This document shows, piece by piece, positions 49,476 through 61,976 of a stretch of DNA of 64,000 nucleotides. Location: NCBI RefSeq assembly GCF_043641665.1, contig NC_092190.1, positions 21,469,048-21,533,047 of the forward strand. The letters are read 5' to 3'. This DNA comes from Enoplosus armatus. Its lineage: Eukaryota > Chordata > Actinopteri > Centrarchiformes > Enoplosidae. A program made the position numbers and the translations under genes. Each line of letters opens with the position of its first letter. The first letter of the stretch is position 1. Below the pieces are notes generated by a model. The model was given only the letters and a program-made list of their open reading frames with translations, ran no database searches and had not been told where the DNA came from.

Positions 49476-50217
49476 ATTCCACACACCAGTGAAATTACAC
49501 TTATGTAGGACTAAACTGGTTTGCTGGGGAGTAGGGAAGTCTGGACTACGCTGCTTAGCTGGCTGCTACCGCCACTGTGTCCGGTGTTCGTACAAAGCGC
49601 CGGACTTTGACACAAGACACCATCCAGACTCCATGGACACTGGAGACCATGTGACTCACTGCAACATGTTTTACATAGCAGAGACAGTGTGACGTCAGTC
49701 ATATTACAAACTGAAGTATTTTGAGTTGATTTTCAGTTGTCAGGTGGATGTTTTTGTAGGTTTGGAGGCGTGTCAAATACAGGGCTTTGCTGTTTAGTTG
49801 TTTGTGGTTGCATCATAACTGCCCAGTCTTTTCTCCAAGTTTCCAAAAAACTGATATAAAACATGCATGTTATTTCAGATAATGTGCATAGAGGCACTAG
49901 GTGCTGAGGCTGCGACAGGTTGGCCCTGCCTATAGCACCCAAAATGCTTCTCGTGAACACCCCACATTTCTTTCATGAGCTGAAAGCGAGTCCCACTCTG
50001 CCTTCAGCAACGCATAACGTCACACTCTCATTAGCTTTACGGCTAACTGGAGTATTTCTACGGTCTTTATCTGGGCCAGCTTGGATGGATCTTTATTTTT
50101 GACAAGAAACAGTGGCGATAAAAAAACATGACAGAGTATGTGCGTTGCTCTGTGAGGGGAACTGATCTCAGGTCTGTCAAAAATGTGGAGGGATACACAC
50201 CTGCTTCTGGTTTTGAG

Positions 50218-50716
50218 CAGTAGTGGAAGAAGTTCTCAAAACCTTTACTTATGTAAAAGTACAAATACCACAATGTAAAAGTACTTCATTACATTACCTA
50301 AAGTATCAAACGTAAAAGTACGTATTAGATTGTTAACATTGCATAGATGCATAAGTAGCATTTAACTGTTGTAGCTGGTCCAGGTGGAGAAAGTACTAAC
50401 TACTTTATATACAGGCTGTTTAGGTCAGTGGTCCTCAACCTAGGGGTCGGGCCTTCCAAAGGGTCACATGATAAATCTGAGGGGTCGTGAGATGATTAAT
50501 GGGAAGGGGGGAACTGGCGGAACTGCAAACAACTCGTAGCCATCTGAGGCGTGACAAGCAGACTTTTTGTGCTTTGCATCTTAATTTGAAAAGTAACTAC
50601 AGCTGTCACATACATTTAGTGGAGTAAAAGTATAAAGTGGCATAAAATGGAAATACTAAAAGTACCTCAAAATTTTACTTAAGTACAGTACTTGGATAAA
50701 GGTACTTAGTTACTTT
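50218..50716. mobile_element. Non-autonomous hAT-like element
   Basis: Starts CAGTAGTGGAAGAAGTTCTC, continues through many GTAAAAGTAC words and ends TAAGTACAGTACTTGGATAA followed by GGTACTTAGTTACTTTG. This is the layout of a very common percomorph hAT-type MITE. Its right terminal repeat is eroded. It is interrupted by a second element (50425-50572). Confidence 0.65.
50425..50572. mobile_element. Second element nested inside the hAT-like MITE
   Basis: CAGTGGTCCTCAACCTAGGG, GGTCACATGATAAATCTGAG, GGGTCGTGAGATGATTAATG and later CAACTCGTAGCCATCTGAGG are ordered blocks of another common fish DNA-transposon family (CAGTGGTTCCCAACC type). It is internally deleted and lacks its right end. It sits between two halves of the outer element, so it inserted later or the two recombined. 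Confidence 0.6.
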
Positions 50717-52391
50717 GAGATACAAGTTTGAGAAACAAGGTGAAATTTCCCAAAAGAAATATACTGCAGTTTCAAATAGTTCCCACTTTCATTCTCTGTG
50801 CAACACGTCAGTCCCTCCCTGATATTTGTGCACCTTCACAGTCATTCGTTCACGTGTTTCCACTCAAAAGAAAAGCGAGAGAGAGAGAGGAGAGAAAGAG
50901 AAGTGGCCTCATATGTTAAAATTTATGCAGTGCTCTCTGATGTTGTTATCATGCATTTATGTGCTTTGTTACACAGAACTTTGTGGCAACGCTGGCTTTA
51001 AAAGCACTTCATAAATTACAACGCTGACTGGACCAGACATCTCTCCCGTCTTGCTCTCCCTGCCGGCTGGAGATAAACTTGAGTAGGTGCAATCAGTCCA
51101 ACAAATAAAGTGGCTCCATCTGGTTTTGTGAGGGCTCTGGTGTTGACATTATTAAGTCAGAAAAGCCTCCAGTGTGGTGGGGCTATTTTGGACTCTCCAC
51201 AGTGCATCTGCTCTGCTTCAGCTTTAATCCAATGCAATAGATCTGTCACAGGACACCGAGCATTTGTCATACGTCATCTCGGAGTCCCCAATTAGTGGTA
51301 ACTATCATTGCACCTTAATGAATGCATATGAGAATAGAGGTTTTGTACTCTCGACCAAACAACCGTAGGAATTGCGATGAGGACCAACACTAGAATTCAA
51401 ACAACACAGCAATTTTAAAAGGGTGGAAGCCAAACAGATGTCTCTGAAGAAAAATTATTAGGTATGGTCAGAAACCAGACCAGGTCCAGTATGAAATGAT
51501 GCACAAATCCACATGTTTCTTTGTTTTGCAAACAGTGGTTGTAGGGCTCAGTTGCTCCTTGGACTCATTGTTTGGCAAATTCAAATTTGAAATGCGATAT
51601 GGATTGGTGCTCGGAGCTGGTAAAGTCTTTATCCTCCATTATGAACTTAAAAGTAAAACTACAGCATGACTATTTCCATTGTAAATCAAAACTCAAAGAT
51701 GAACAAGCAGCCCCCGGTCGAAACTAGTCTTCTTACAATCCTCATTCCAGGTCAGGCCCCAGGCTTGCTTGATTGGGTCCCCTAATTACCCAGAAGCCTC
51801 AGGGGGTTGTTATCCCAGCAGAGTCTCAGCCGCCACACGTCATGGCCGGGGCAGGGGCTGTGTCGAGGAGGTGGGGGTCAGGGGGTCTTCGTCAACATGT
51901 GGGCCTGCTTTCAGCATGTGACTGCTGACCCATGCATTGTATCACATTGCACTCATTTAAGAGGTCAGGACTTGTGGAACCTGGTGCCTTTTGCCTAACC
52001 CGACCCTCGACCTGGCGTGGACACTTGCTCCGTTTCAATCCCCAACAATAGGTCCCATTGAGAGCGGGGCAACCTGTAGAACATCTGTTTCTGTGGTCTG
52101 GAGCAGACCATAGATCAGCAGGGAGGGAAGGAGCCGACAGTAGGTGCTGCTTTATCAGAAACATTCACCTTTTGCTTGGGGGGCTGATTGAAAATAGACC
52201 AGAAGACTTTGAGTTTCAGGTGCAAAATGTCAGTTGTATCTGTTTAAAAGTGATTTATTCTAAATCCCGTCCTTACTCCAACAATGGAAACCCGTTTTAA
52301 TTTGCAAGATGCAATTATGAACCTGAAAATGTAGCCTTATCACAGACAAGCTTACAACACTAATGTATCTGTATGCATAGACACTGCCTTC

Positions 52392-52495
52392 GCTATGGCA
52401 TTCTTCCATAGCATAGTCCTATACTTTTCTCATTATTATGACATACATATACCATTTAAGTTGTTATGACAACGTTACATATGTTGTCATAACAA
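52392..52495. repeat. Two adjacent perfect hairpins
   Basis: GCTATGG/CCATAGC at 52392-52398 and 52406-52412 (loop 7). TTGTTATGACAAC/GTTGTCATAACAA at 52461-52473 and 52483-52495 (13-base stem, 9-base loop). Confidence 0.8.
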
Positions 52496-52574
52496 GAAAT
52501 GTCCATGTGTTCTTATGATGAGATAATGTATTTATTTTCCTCACAGCTTGTTTGAAAGAAGACTGGACCTTGAG

Positions 52575-52576
<2 letters not shown>

Positions 52577-52624
<48 letters not shown>
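52577..52624. repeat. (GT)24 microsatellite
   Basis: 48 bases of uninterrupted GT. Confidence 0.97.
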
Positions 52625-52625
<1 letters not shown>

Positions 52626-52832
52626 TTTGTCTGCTAATCAGATTTCTTCAAGTATTGTTGTTTTTTGTACATCTCCATCTGTTCATAATTTTGATGGACT
52701 TGTAAATGATTTCATTCAGCCTTGGTACACTACAATGCATCACACGATGATTGTTGTCATTTACTGAAAATATGGAATTTGTTTTTCTCTCGTTTTTGCA
52801 GAATACCGGCTGACATTGCACCTTAACGGATA

Positions 52833-52975
52833 AGGCAAGGCAAGCTTTATTTATAGCGCACAGGGGGAAACACAATGCACTCAACATGACAAGACTGTGA
52901 AAATGAATGAATGAAGAAATTAAACCTTTATTGCCCCAAGGGGAATTTGCTTTGCACAAAGAGCATAAAAGGATA
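52833..52975. mobile_element. Two adjoining retroelement 3' tail fragments
   Basis: AAGGCAAGGCAAGCTTTATT followed by TATAGCGCAC (52833-52862), then AAACCTTTATTGCCCCAAGG followed by GGAATTTGCTTTGCAC (about 52920-52957). Both match common 3' ends of truncated fish LINE/SINE copies. Confidence 0.55.
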
Positions 52976-53234
52976 TCAAAAAAACAACCATACATGACAG
53001 CACATAATATAACACATAAGCATCATAAAAGCATCATAAAAAACGTAATTTGGGAAGTCAACAAAGGACATCAAGTGCAAGTAAAACAATTAACAAGTAT
53101 TGTGATATCTGATATAGCTTCTTCCTCTGTGCCATAGAGCCCCATCAGTCAGCCACGCTGTTGCACTGGGTGACATGTTCCTCGGTTACCATGAACACAC
53201 ACACTGTAGTTTATTTTGACTTTATTTTGTGTTG

Positions 53235-53275
53235 ACAAAAGTATAGAATATTGCCAGCCTCATCCTGTAATCCAG
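53235..53275. repeat. Isolated terminal-repeat fragment
   Basis: GAATATTGCCAGCCTCATCC followed by TGTAA resembles the right terminal repeat of the 60.1-60.65 kb element (GATATTGCCAGACTTATCC). No partner repeat was found nearby. Confidence 0.45.
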
Positions 53276-56200
53276 GACGACTACTCATAACCTCACCGTC
53301 CCTCCAGGTGATCACAGACAAATGATCTTTCAAAATACACTTGAGACGTTTAGTAAGAGTAGACTTCATCATCCTAAACACGTCATTGTCTTACATTTAT
53401 TTCACTATAGCATTATGAATGTTTTTGGTTCTAAGGACAGACATACTTACCTCGTGTTTTTATAACCAGATAAGTTGGTAAATAGTAATAACAAGAGGAA
53501 TATGTCTTGTGGCTCACATGCAAGTATCTTTTAGATTTTGTTCTAACATGAAAACTTTCTTGTTCCAATGAAAAACTGAATGCTTTTTTCTCATGGTGGC
53601 AGCAATACATGGCTTTATATACGAAATGCGAGCAGCATACATCTTGATCAAGTATTTTGTCATTGACACAATGGAGCCCTGGTGATATTAATGTATGCCT
53701 CCTCTCACATATTGTAATAAAAACATTGTGTAGTCCAGGGAGGGAAAGTAAATATGTTTCATTTTGAATGTTCATTATAAAAATCTGCTGTAGCACCATG
53801 AAGGCAAATCAGGCAACTGCCCAGAGGTCCCAGAACTTCATTTATTCATGAATATAAACGGATAAATAAAGGGCTCGGAGGCAACTTTTGCATTTGTACG
53901 AAATCTTTAGGCCCTTTCTTGTAGAGGGGGCATTTGTCAATACCTTTAATACGTATAATATTTTAGTAATGATCCCATAGTGTATATTCTTTAATACATT
54001 TGTAGTCAACTTTGAACCAAACTTGCTGTGTTGGGGAACACAGAGGGCTCAATGGGGTTCCACAGCTCATTTTTGCCGGCGGGCCTGCTAACGGGTTAAT
54101 CCAGCTCTGTGTAGTGGACTACAAACCTTTTTACATGAGTGGACGGATTTTGTGTCCAGTTTCTTTGTTCGGTTTACCTGCTGATTGGCAGACTTAAATT
54201 GCGGAGAAAGAAAGGAAAAGAGTGTTTCATGGTTGACCTGTTGCATACAATTTATTATTTAACAATTTTTAATATGTATGTCATGGCCTGCCTCTGAGAC
54301 CGTAGCAAATAAGGGAAGCGCACGCGAGGGATTAGCTGAAAGAAATGAATTTCATTCAACAGAGATTCATTTGGCAAATGTAACAAAAATGTTGATTCCA
54401 ACAAATAAGACTGGCGGGGAATCCGAGTAGCATCCTCAGCTCCTGAAACAAGCCATAAACAAGTCAAATCTGACGGTGCTTTCAGAGGGTCCTTGTCAAC
54501 AAGTGTTAAATACCAGAGACAGACTAAGTTCGAGTTTGACAGACAACCATCAATGTTTCAGTTAGCGTGTATAGCATCTATTCTATTTAGCGTTTAACAG
54601 CATATCCGGGCTGCTGGTACCGGCCTGTCTTCCATTATTTATCTCTTGCAGTGGCATTTTCATTGGTCCAGTTAATGTGATGTATTTACCAGTGACCGGT
54701 GACCACTGAGACTCAAACACCTGCTAAACGTTGTCATATGATGTTTTTCCAACTTTATGAGTCGTCGAGGACTGCCGGAACGCACCGTTAAACTACCGTT
54801 CTGGGAAAAAGAGGAAGCCGGAAGATATACAGCAGCTACATCCTGCAAAGTCGCAAAAAGTTGCTGCATTTCTCAGCCAGCACGGTCGAGTAAATTGAGG
54901 TGGAGGGTTCTTTTTTTCTTTGCTGCGCATTTATTTAAGAAATGATATCAATGAATCTTTACCCAATGCAATCTTTAAACCAGTCCTGAAAATGAACAAA
55001 TGAAGCTTTACAGTTATTTTTTTTATGAGAACCAGATGTTTCTACGTGCTGTGCTTAAGTAGATACAGAGCTCCAGTCTACAAGTCTTAGGTGTTGTCAT
55101 AATGTTTTATCAGATATTGACATCTGTTTGGTTGGTGATCCAAAGAGGCACAGTGGTATCTACCCTGTACACATAATTCACACATGCAAACACATGTTCA
55201 GGCTAAAATTAATCCTACAGTCATCCTAATTAATAGGTAAGCGTTGTTGTCATGGTATTTTATGGTTTGAGATCACCTGATGAAATTGTGTAAGCTTTAT
55301 TTTGAAAACTACATGTCCATCAGTGAAGAAAAAGAGGCATTCTTTTCTCCTTCTCAGCAAACATGCTGTTGCAGATGCATGTCTTTACCCAGCAGCAGCA
55401 GCAGGACTTGCGGACTCTGTGCCAGGCGGATCCAGTTACACATGTGTGCCACTATCTGCTCCTCTCGTGACAGGCTCATGGCACCTCAGGCGCTGCGATG
55501 TTGGCAAGCCACAACAAGATGTGATGAGCCACTCTAACAAAAAGTGCTGACACGCTCGCTTCTCCCTGCCTTCGTCAGCCAAGATGAAACAGCCTTTTCT
55601 CTACAAAGTGACTTTGTTGTGTTTTTAGGATTCCTCGAACAGGCTTTAATATTTCTGTGGGCGCTGGATTTCTTTTGGGAAGATTTCTTCTTTTTAAATT
55701 GATCCAGTGATGGTCGATGGCTGCTTGTAAAAAAAAAAAAGAAGTAATGTATGTATTTATCCCCAGCAATTATAGTAGAAATAACAAGAAGACCAGTTTT
55801 GCTTTGTCTCCTTCCGTGCATTCGGGACCATGGCAAATCAAGCCACATGGAGCCTAATCAAATGTCACGAATGATTTTAAGCATGGAGTTTCTCGTCAAA
55901 CTTCATAACCATCCTATATTCGCGTGCTGCCATCAGTTTCAAGTCTTTTTCAACAGTCCAATAAAAAAAAGCGTTGCAATATCCTGGATCAATGAATAAA
56001 TCAACTCAAACCAATGACAAATCAATGCTTTAAATAAAGTTTGTTTCATTGACAACTTTTCTTGGACACTGTTCTCTTCAGGAAACAAATAAACAAACAA
56101 CATACGTGTCTGTGTGTGCATTTGTAGCGTGTGTTTTGTTTGCGTGTGAGAAAGCCAGCATGAGGTAATAACAGTATCGCATGCCTGCTAAGTATAAGCA

Positions 56201-57606
56201 TATCCCACTGTCTTTGCTATGGGCGTCTGTATGGTAAGATGTTCCATGTGTTGGGAGTTTCATAGAGCATTTCATCGAGTGAAATGATGCACAGGTACTC
56301 TGAGGTAATGACACAATGATGCTAATCTGATTAGCCTAATGATAGCACCAAGAGGGGAGACTTATCTCGATGACGTGCTAATGATACTCGCAGAGATTGC
56401 CTCATGAATAATCTGATTGGTTTTCCCTCTGGCTGAGATCGAGTTTTGATAAACAATAATTCCACAATGCGTATGGAGGGAGGGGTGTGCAGTTTATTTT
56501 CTCTTTCTCTTTTCACAGTAACCAAAACCTCCACGGTTTTCTGGATCTACTCCACATTCTCACTGGGTCGTTTTTGGATGATGTGATGCACGCAGTAAAA
56601 GTTTTACAAGGCTGATCCAAACTCTCCTGATTTAATTTGTAAAAAAAAAAATCTAAATGTGTTCACAGAGGGGCTTGCTGAGCATGCACAGTGATTTCCA
56701 ACAACATCCTGCTTTATTCACATTGATACAATTATATGCATTCACACCTGGGAGTCTAAAACTACAGTGCACAAACACTTAACACTGAGCAGTTGCAATG
56801 CTGCATCTGGAGGTTAAAGGCCTTTCGACAGAACTCACCAGAGGTTGTTGAAGAGGGGATTGCATTATCCATTTAATTCACGGCTATTATACTTATGACG
56901 TCCTGTATTGTTCCTTTATTTCACCCCGTATGGTCGGAGCCCCCAATGACCGTCAGTGTACCTGATCTGAAATATCATCATCTGGTTGACAGAGTCCATC
57001 TCAATGCAGGTTAAACCACTAAAAATTAGCATCTGATTGACCCATGCAGTGAAATTTTTAATGGCTTTCTCAAGGTCACCATCGACGTAACATATATTCT
57101 GGTGGATGTACAGTAAACATTTATTCCTAGGACAGCATTAACTTACTCAGTCTTTGATTGAACCAAACTGTGAATTCCAAGCAGACCCTAGTCTCGCATA
57201 GCCAGAGCTGTCGCCACACTTTGGAGAAAGACAACCCATTATCATTTTGGGATGAGTTTGTATTTCTTTGAAACAATTACAATCGCCTTGAGCAGCGCTA
57301 AGACCAGGATGCAGCGACGGTGCCTTTGCAAAACGGTAATGCGCAGGTTATCCTAACAGCCTACATCCGGTGAGTCAGACTAAGCAGACCCTAAAGTTCT
57401 CTCAATGGTGATTTCCTTTTAGCCTCCTCTCTCTTTAGCTGTGGCTGAAAGGCTGTCACAAACTGGACTAGTACTGATGGGAAAATGGGAATTACTGATG
57501 TTGCCGAAGTAGAGATCGAAATAGAAATCTCAGGTTTTTGTTAATTGTTTGATTTGTATGTTACGTCATTTATATACTGAGTTGACAAGTGTCCTTCAAT
57601 CTTGTC

Positions 57607-57785
57607 ATACCGTCCATCCATCTATTTCCTGCTGCTCATCTGGGGTCGGAGTTGCAGTGGTAAAAAAGCTGAGAAAAGTAGCATCAGTGCTGCTTGTCCT
57701 AGCTACTTCCTCCAGCTTCTACTATGGGAATCCCAAAGTGTTCCCAGACCAGATGGATAATCCATCTAGCATGTTCTGGGCATAA
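57607..57785 (+). mobile_element. LINE 3' region fragment
   Basis: CCGTCCATCCATCTATTTCC, TCATCTGGGGTCGGAGTTGC, AGCTACTTCCTCCAGCTTCT, GGGAATCCCAAAGTGTTCCC and ATCTAGCATGTTCTGGGC follow the order of a widespread fish LINE 3' region. A short plus-strand frame crosses it but is not a functional gene. No reverse transcriptase remains. Confidence 0.65.
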
Positions 57786-60097
57786 TGCCATATTTCCATT
57801 GAGTTTTCTACATTGTTTTTCACCGTTTGATGTTTGACTGGCGCTCATTTAATTACATCATGTCATTGCGCCCTCTTCTTCTACAATGGTTTAAAGGCAC
57901 AGACTGGAGAATTAGCGCCACCAGCTGTTTATCTCGACAAACTAACTTCTAATGCTCAGAGCGTGCTGGCTAGCAGGACTACATCATCGACAAAAGACCC
58001 CAAGCTCACCAAAGTGGACACTCTACTCCATTATCTAAGGAGAAAATAAGGACTTTTTCTTAAGCACCTGAAAAAATCTAACTTTTTGTGTTGTCTTTGC
58101 TTGACAACAGGGATGCACTATTAGATTTTGAGGGCACTGGACAAATGAAATAACCTTGAGGAGTCATGCTTTGATTCTCTCATTTCTACGAAAATGTAAA
58201 GAACAGGCTTAAACACGCTCTGGGTACAATCTTTTCGCCATGTTGTTAGGATAGAGAGATCGAGCCACGACGATAAGGCAACACATCGCTGAACACATTG
58301 GCTCTTTCTGCTTCTCTGCTCTTCAGTTAAGGGAAAGAACAGAAAGGAATGGGATGGTTGATGGCAGTAAAGTTGATAGTAGGGGGGATGTGGGGGCCAG
58401 TGTGAAAGGGAACAGCTGGGGGTGGATGGTAATCTCAATCTGATAATGCTCATGTACCATGCAACCGAGCATGGAAAGGTAAAACATGATGCCACAGACC
58501 CCACTCCCTTTTTCCGTATCTAGGTTTCATTGCCTTCCCTCACACTGCATGCTTCACTGAGATGCAGACTGCAGTTTTACACGACTAGAAGAGGAAATCA
58601 CGTTTATTGACACACTTATTTGGTGATACAGACAAGCTTGGTGAGGATCATGTGCTGTAGGTTTAGGTGGAGAAAAAAAACCCTCTTCTTTATTAATAGC
58701 AGAACTTTCAGCTGAATACAATGCTGTGGTACATTTTCCGTCTCTTGTTCCTTTCACCAGGTCAGACATTCCAGGATTGTGTTTCTGCGTCTGAGGGCAA
58801 ATGTGTCTGCGCACACCAATCTTTCATTGTGAGGAGCTAAATGTCACAATCATGCCACAGAAGGAGAGAACATGATACACACTGTGTTCAGATAGTGGGA
58901 ACACAGTGTTGGAAAATGCAAGACAAAGGTTTTCTTTTTCTTTCTGTTTTTTCCCCCTCATTACAATTCTGTTTCTGATATTATGACTGCCAGATACATT
59001 GACAGATTGATAAACACTGATTCACTGCAACACAGTTGGCACTTTGAAAAAACACTACTGACTTGTGTGATTTAAAATGAATTACCAAAAGGTATGAATA
59101 CTTCAAATAGATTAGAAAATGATATATTTCAGTCTTCTGAGCCTATGTTGAATATTTCGACTCTCTTCCATCAGAACAGCCGTGCATGAAAAGCAATTAT
59201 ATAGAAAATCAAACTAAATAGAGTACAGTTTTAATTGTTGTTTGCATCCAGGGTCAAAATGGCAATCATATACTGAAACACTTCATTTTCATTATTTTTA
59301 TGTTTAAAAAAAAGGTCAAGATAATGGGTTTCCTCAGAAGCCATTGTGTCAATCGGGATGGGAAACCAGTAAGAAGCTTCATCCAGAGTGGTTAATGCAC
59401 ATGGAGGTTCACGCTATCCCCAATGAATACACACAACCAATGGGAGTCCTAATACAGCGACAAGATTGTGATCCTTCACTGGCTTTGTAACATAGTTTCC
59501 CCCAGTATTTATATCATTGACACTGACAAGTGTGCAACTGTAGCTTAATTACTTGATTTGTTGATTTTGATGGAGATGATAAGCAGAAAACATGATCCGT
59601 ACAAAGTTTTCAAGGCAGCGTTTTTAGCTGACAGACGCCAGCAATTCTCCAATAATGCTTTAGGCTCCTTTTAAACCTTATCTGACTCACATTACCAAAA
59701 CATGATACAATAGTCATCATTCACATTTAGCCTACAGCCATATCTACATTATGTTACGGTGTATGGTGGAGCCAAAGATGTGCATCTGGTTTCAGGAGGC
59801 CCCTGCCCCCCAGCAAAATGTCTAAAAAGACATTTAATGAAAATCTGTCAGACAGATAATCTGTGACAAGGGACAAAAAACAACAAACCACAGCAAAAAG
59901 ACTGTGAACCCATAAGAAACCAAGTTCAAACTACTACAAACTATCTCAAGGGGAGAAGTCTCTTATGCAAAAGTACCCTTAGTGCCCTAAATATTTTTTT
60001 TTATTTTTGTATAACCTTCGCCTCCAGACGTATTGTGCTGTGACACAGCAGAGGAAATACAGCGTCAGGGTTGGTGGCCTTGCCGTCCCAGTAACCT

Positions 60098-60647
60098 TAA
60101 ACGATAAGACTGGCGCTATTCTAGATTTTTGCTATTGTCAGAAACCCATGGACGTTGCTATGGACCCTCTTGTGAGTCTGAAATAAAGTTTGAATTGAAT
60201 TGAATTGTTTTCCAATGTCTTAGACAGTCTTACTCTGTCTAAGGCAATCTGCCCCAAACCCACTGACTCTTACTGAAACTCTAAATCTTTCAAAGGCTCA
60301 GTAACTTCCCAAAACAGCTGGCAGTGTAGTCTTTAGCAAAAGTTTCTCAAAAAGTAATAAATAGTGCATTTGTGGGGGACTATTTTCAGCCGTGGATTAA
60401 TACATATTTGGTGCTCTAGTGAGTATGGCAGCAGGACTGTGTGTGTGGGATTATAAAACACTGGGCCCATGTTCACAGAAATGAGGAACTATGTCACCCA
60501 ACGGCTCATTGGTGCGTTTTTCTACAAGATATATCAGGATTTGCTCTGTGATGCTTGTTAGTAGAATCAATTCATTGGTGGTTAAGACTTTTCATTGGAT
60601 TTGTTAAAAATAAAAAAAATACGCGATATTGCCAGACTTATCCTTTA
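60098..60647. mobile_element. ~550 bp element with terminal inverted repeats
   Basis: The left end TTAAACGATAAGACTGGCGC followed by TATTCTAG is the inverted copy of the right end ...GCGATATTGCCAGACTTATC followed by CTTTAA (TTAAA[C/G]GATAAG[A/T]CTGGC on both). The arms are about 45 bases with mismatches. The interior has no coding sequence and includes a short AATTGAATTGAATTG run near 60190-60206. An internal piece is shared with 20465-20565. Confidence 0.65.
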
Positions 60648-61961
60648 ACAGCAGCTGAAAGTGCAACGAAAAACATTTTAAAATCAATATAGTACATTTG
60701 TTTAAACATCTCGAGTATTGCAAGCCTGCTACTATCGGAAGGTTTCACTTATGTTTTGAAAAAAAAAAGAAAAAGCAGTAGTTCTGCAAACAAAACATTT
60801 CTGGTTTCCCAAGCATTGTGTCCACATTGGCTGTTTTTGGAATAAGGTTGGAGAGTTAGTTAACAAGGCAGACATGAATGATGAAACTGTAACTTGTAAG
60901 TGACAGACGAGTGGTTTCTAAATCAAATAAAGTCCAAAACTCTGAGGATGGTTCCAATTTCTGGGCTCCGGGTCACAGGAATGCAGAGAAAACAGTGCTG
61001 TCAACTGGTTCTACCGTGATCTCAGGGCTTACTCACTTTACAACAACAGCTTCCCTAATGGCTCTTTTGTTTATGACTCTAACACTTTTGTTTCCTACTG
61101 ACGGAAGCAGGATCCTCTTGGTTCAGGGAGAAGTTACACCTCAATGAGGTTAGAAGCTCGATACTCCCTGTGGGTACGATGACGAGCACAGACACCGTAT
61201 AGGAGACGTGGAAGGGGGGCGCTACCAAGAAAACATCATGATGGAGTGAAAAACAAAAAGATTTAGGCAGACAGGAATGGATATTTGGGCAACATGGAGA
61301 CAAAGTAGCACGGCGATAAGGCCCAGTCTTTGTCACTGCCAAGCAGATGACAACACTGACACCCTTGAACCACTGTTAGTCATCAGAACTAGTAATGGAA
61401 ACACTGAGTGGAAATATGTACTACAACATTCTCTGAAGAGTACTCACCCACCAGAGCTTAAGAGAAAAAGCTGTGTTTTTCTTTATCACGGTAAACGAAG
61501 CTGACTGCTCCTCTGTATTGTTTTAGGAGAGCACGCGTCTGCATCCCGCCGAAGCGGGGCGAGAAACCATGTCGTCTTTCCTTGAAGTCAAGTTGTGCAT
61601 TCTCACATCTCCTCCCTGGGGAGAACTGCCTCAAAGAAACACGGCAAAGGCCCGTCGTTTCCCCTTTGGAATTCATCAGATGTGTTTTAGCTCATTCTGC
61701 CGCAATCACATTTCACAAAAGAAAACGAGGGCATATAACTGTGAGACGAATAAATCCTGGCAATAAAGAAGAGAAGACCTGTCATGCCATGTCATTTTAG
61801 CCATTACTTCTCAAATGCTGGCGGGCACTTGAAATAGTTATATTGTCCACGTAGGTCTGTGTTTGAACTCATGCAGCGCCGGCTTTGGCCAAGCATAAAT
61901 CTGAATATTTGTGAGTGGATTTGATGAGAATCGCAGTGTGCTCACTTGAATCGATACTTAT

Positions 61962-61976
61962 TGCAAATATTTGCAT
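61962..61976. promoter_or_regulatory. Palindromic octamer (POU-factor) motif
   Basis: TGCAAATATTTGCA (61962-61975) is a perfect 14-base palindrome containing the canonical octamer ATTTGCAT (61969-61976) and an overlapping inverted near-copy. POU factors bind such sites. Whether it is used here is unknown. Confidence 0.35.
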
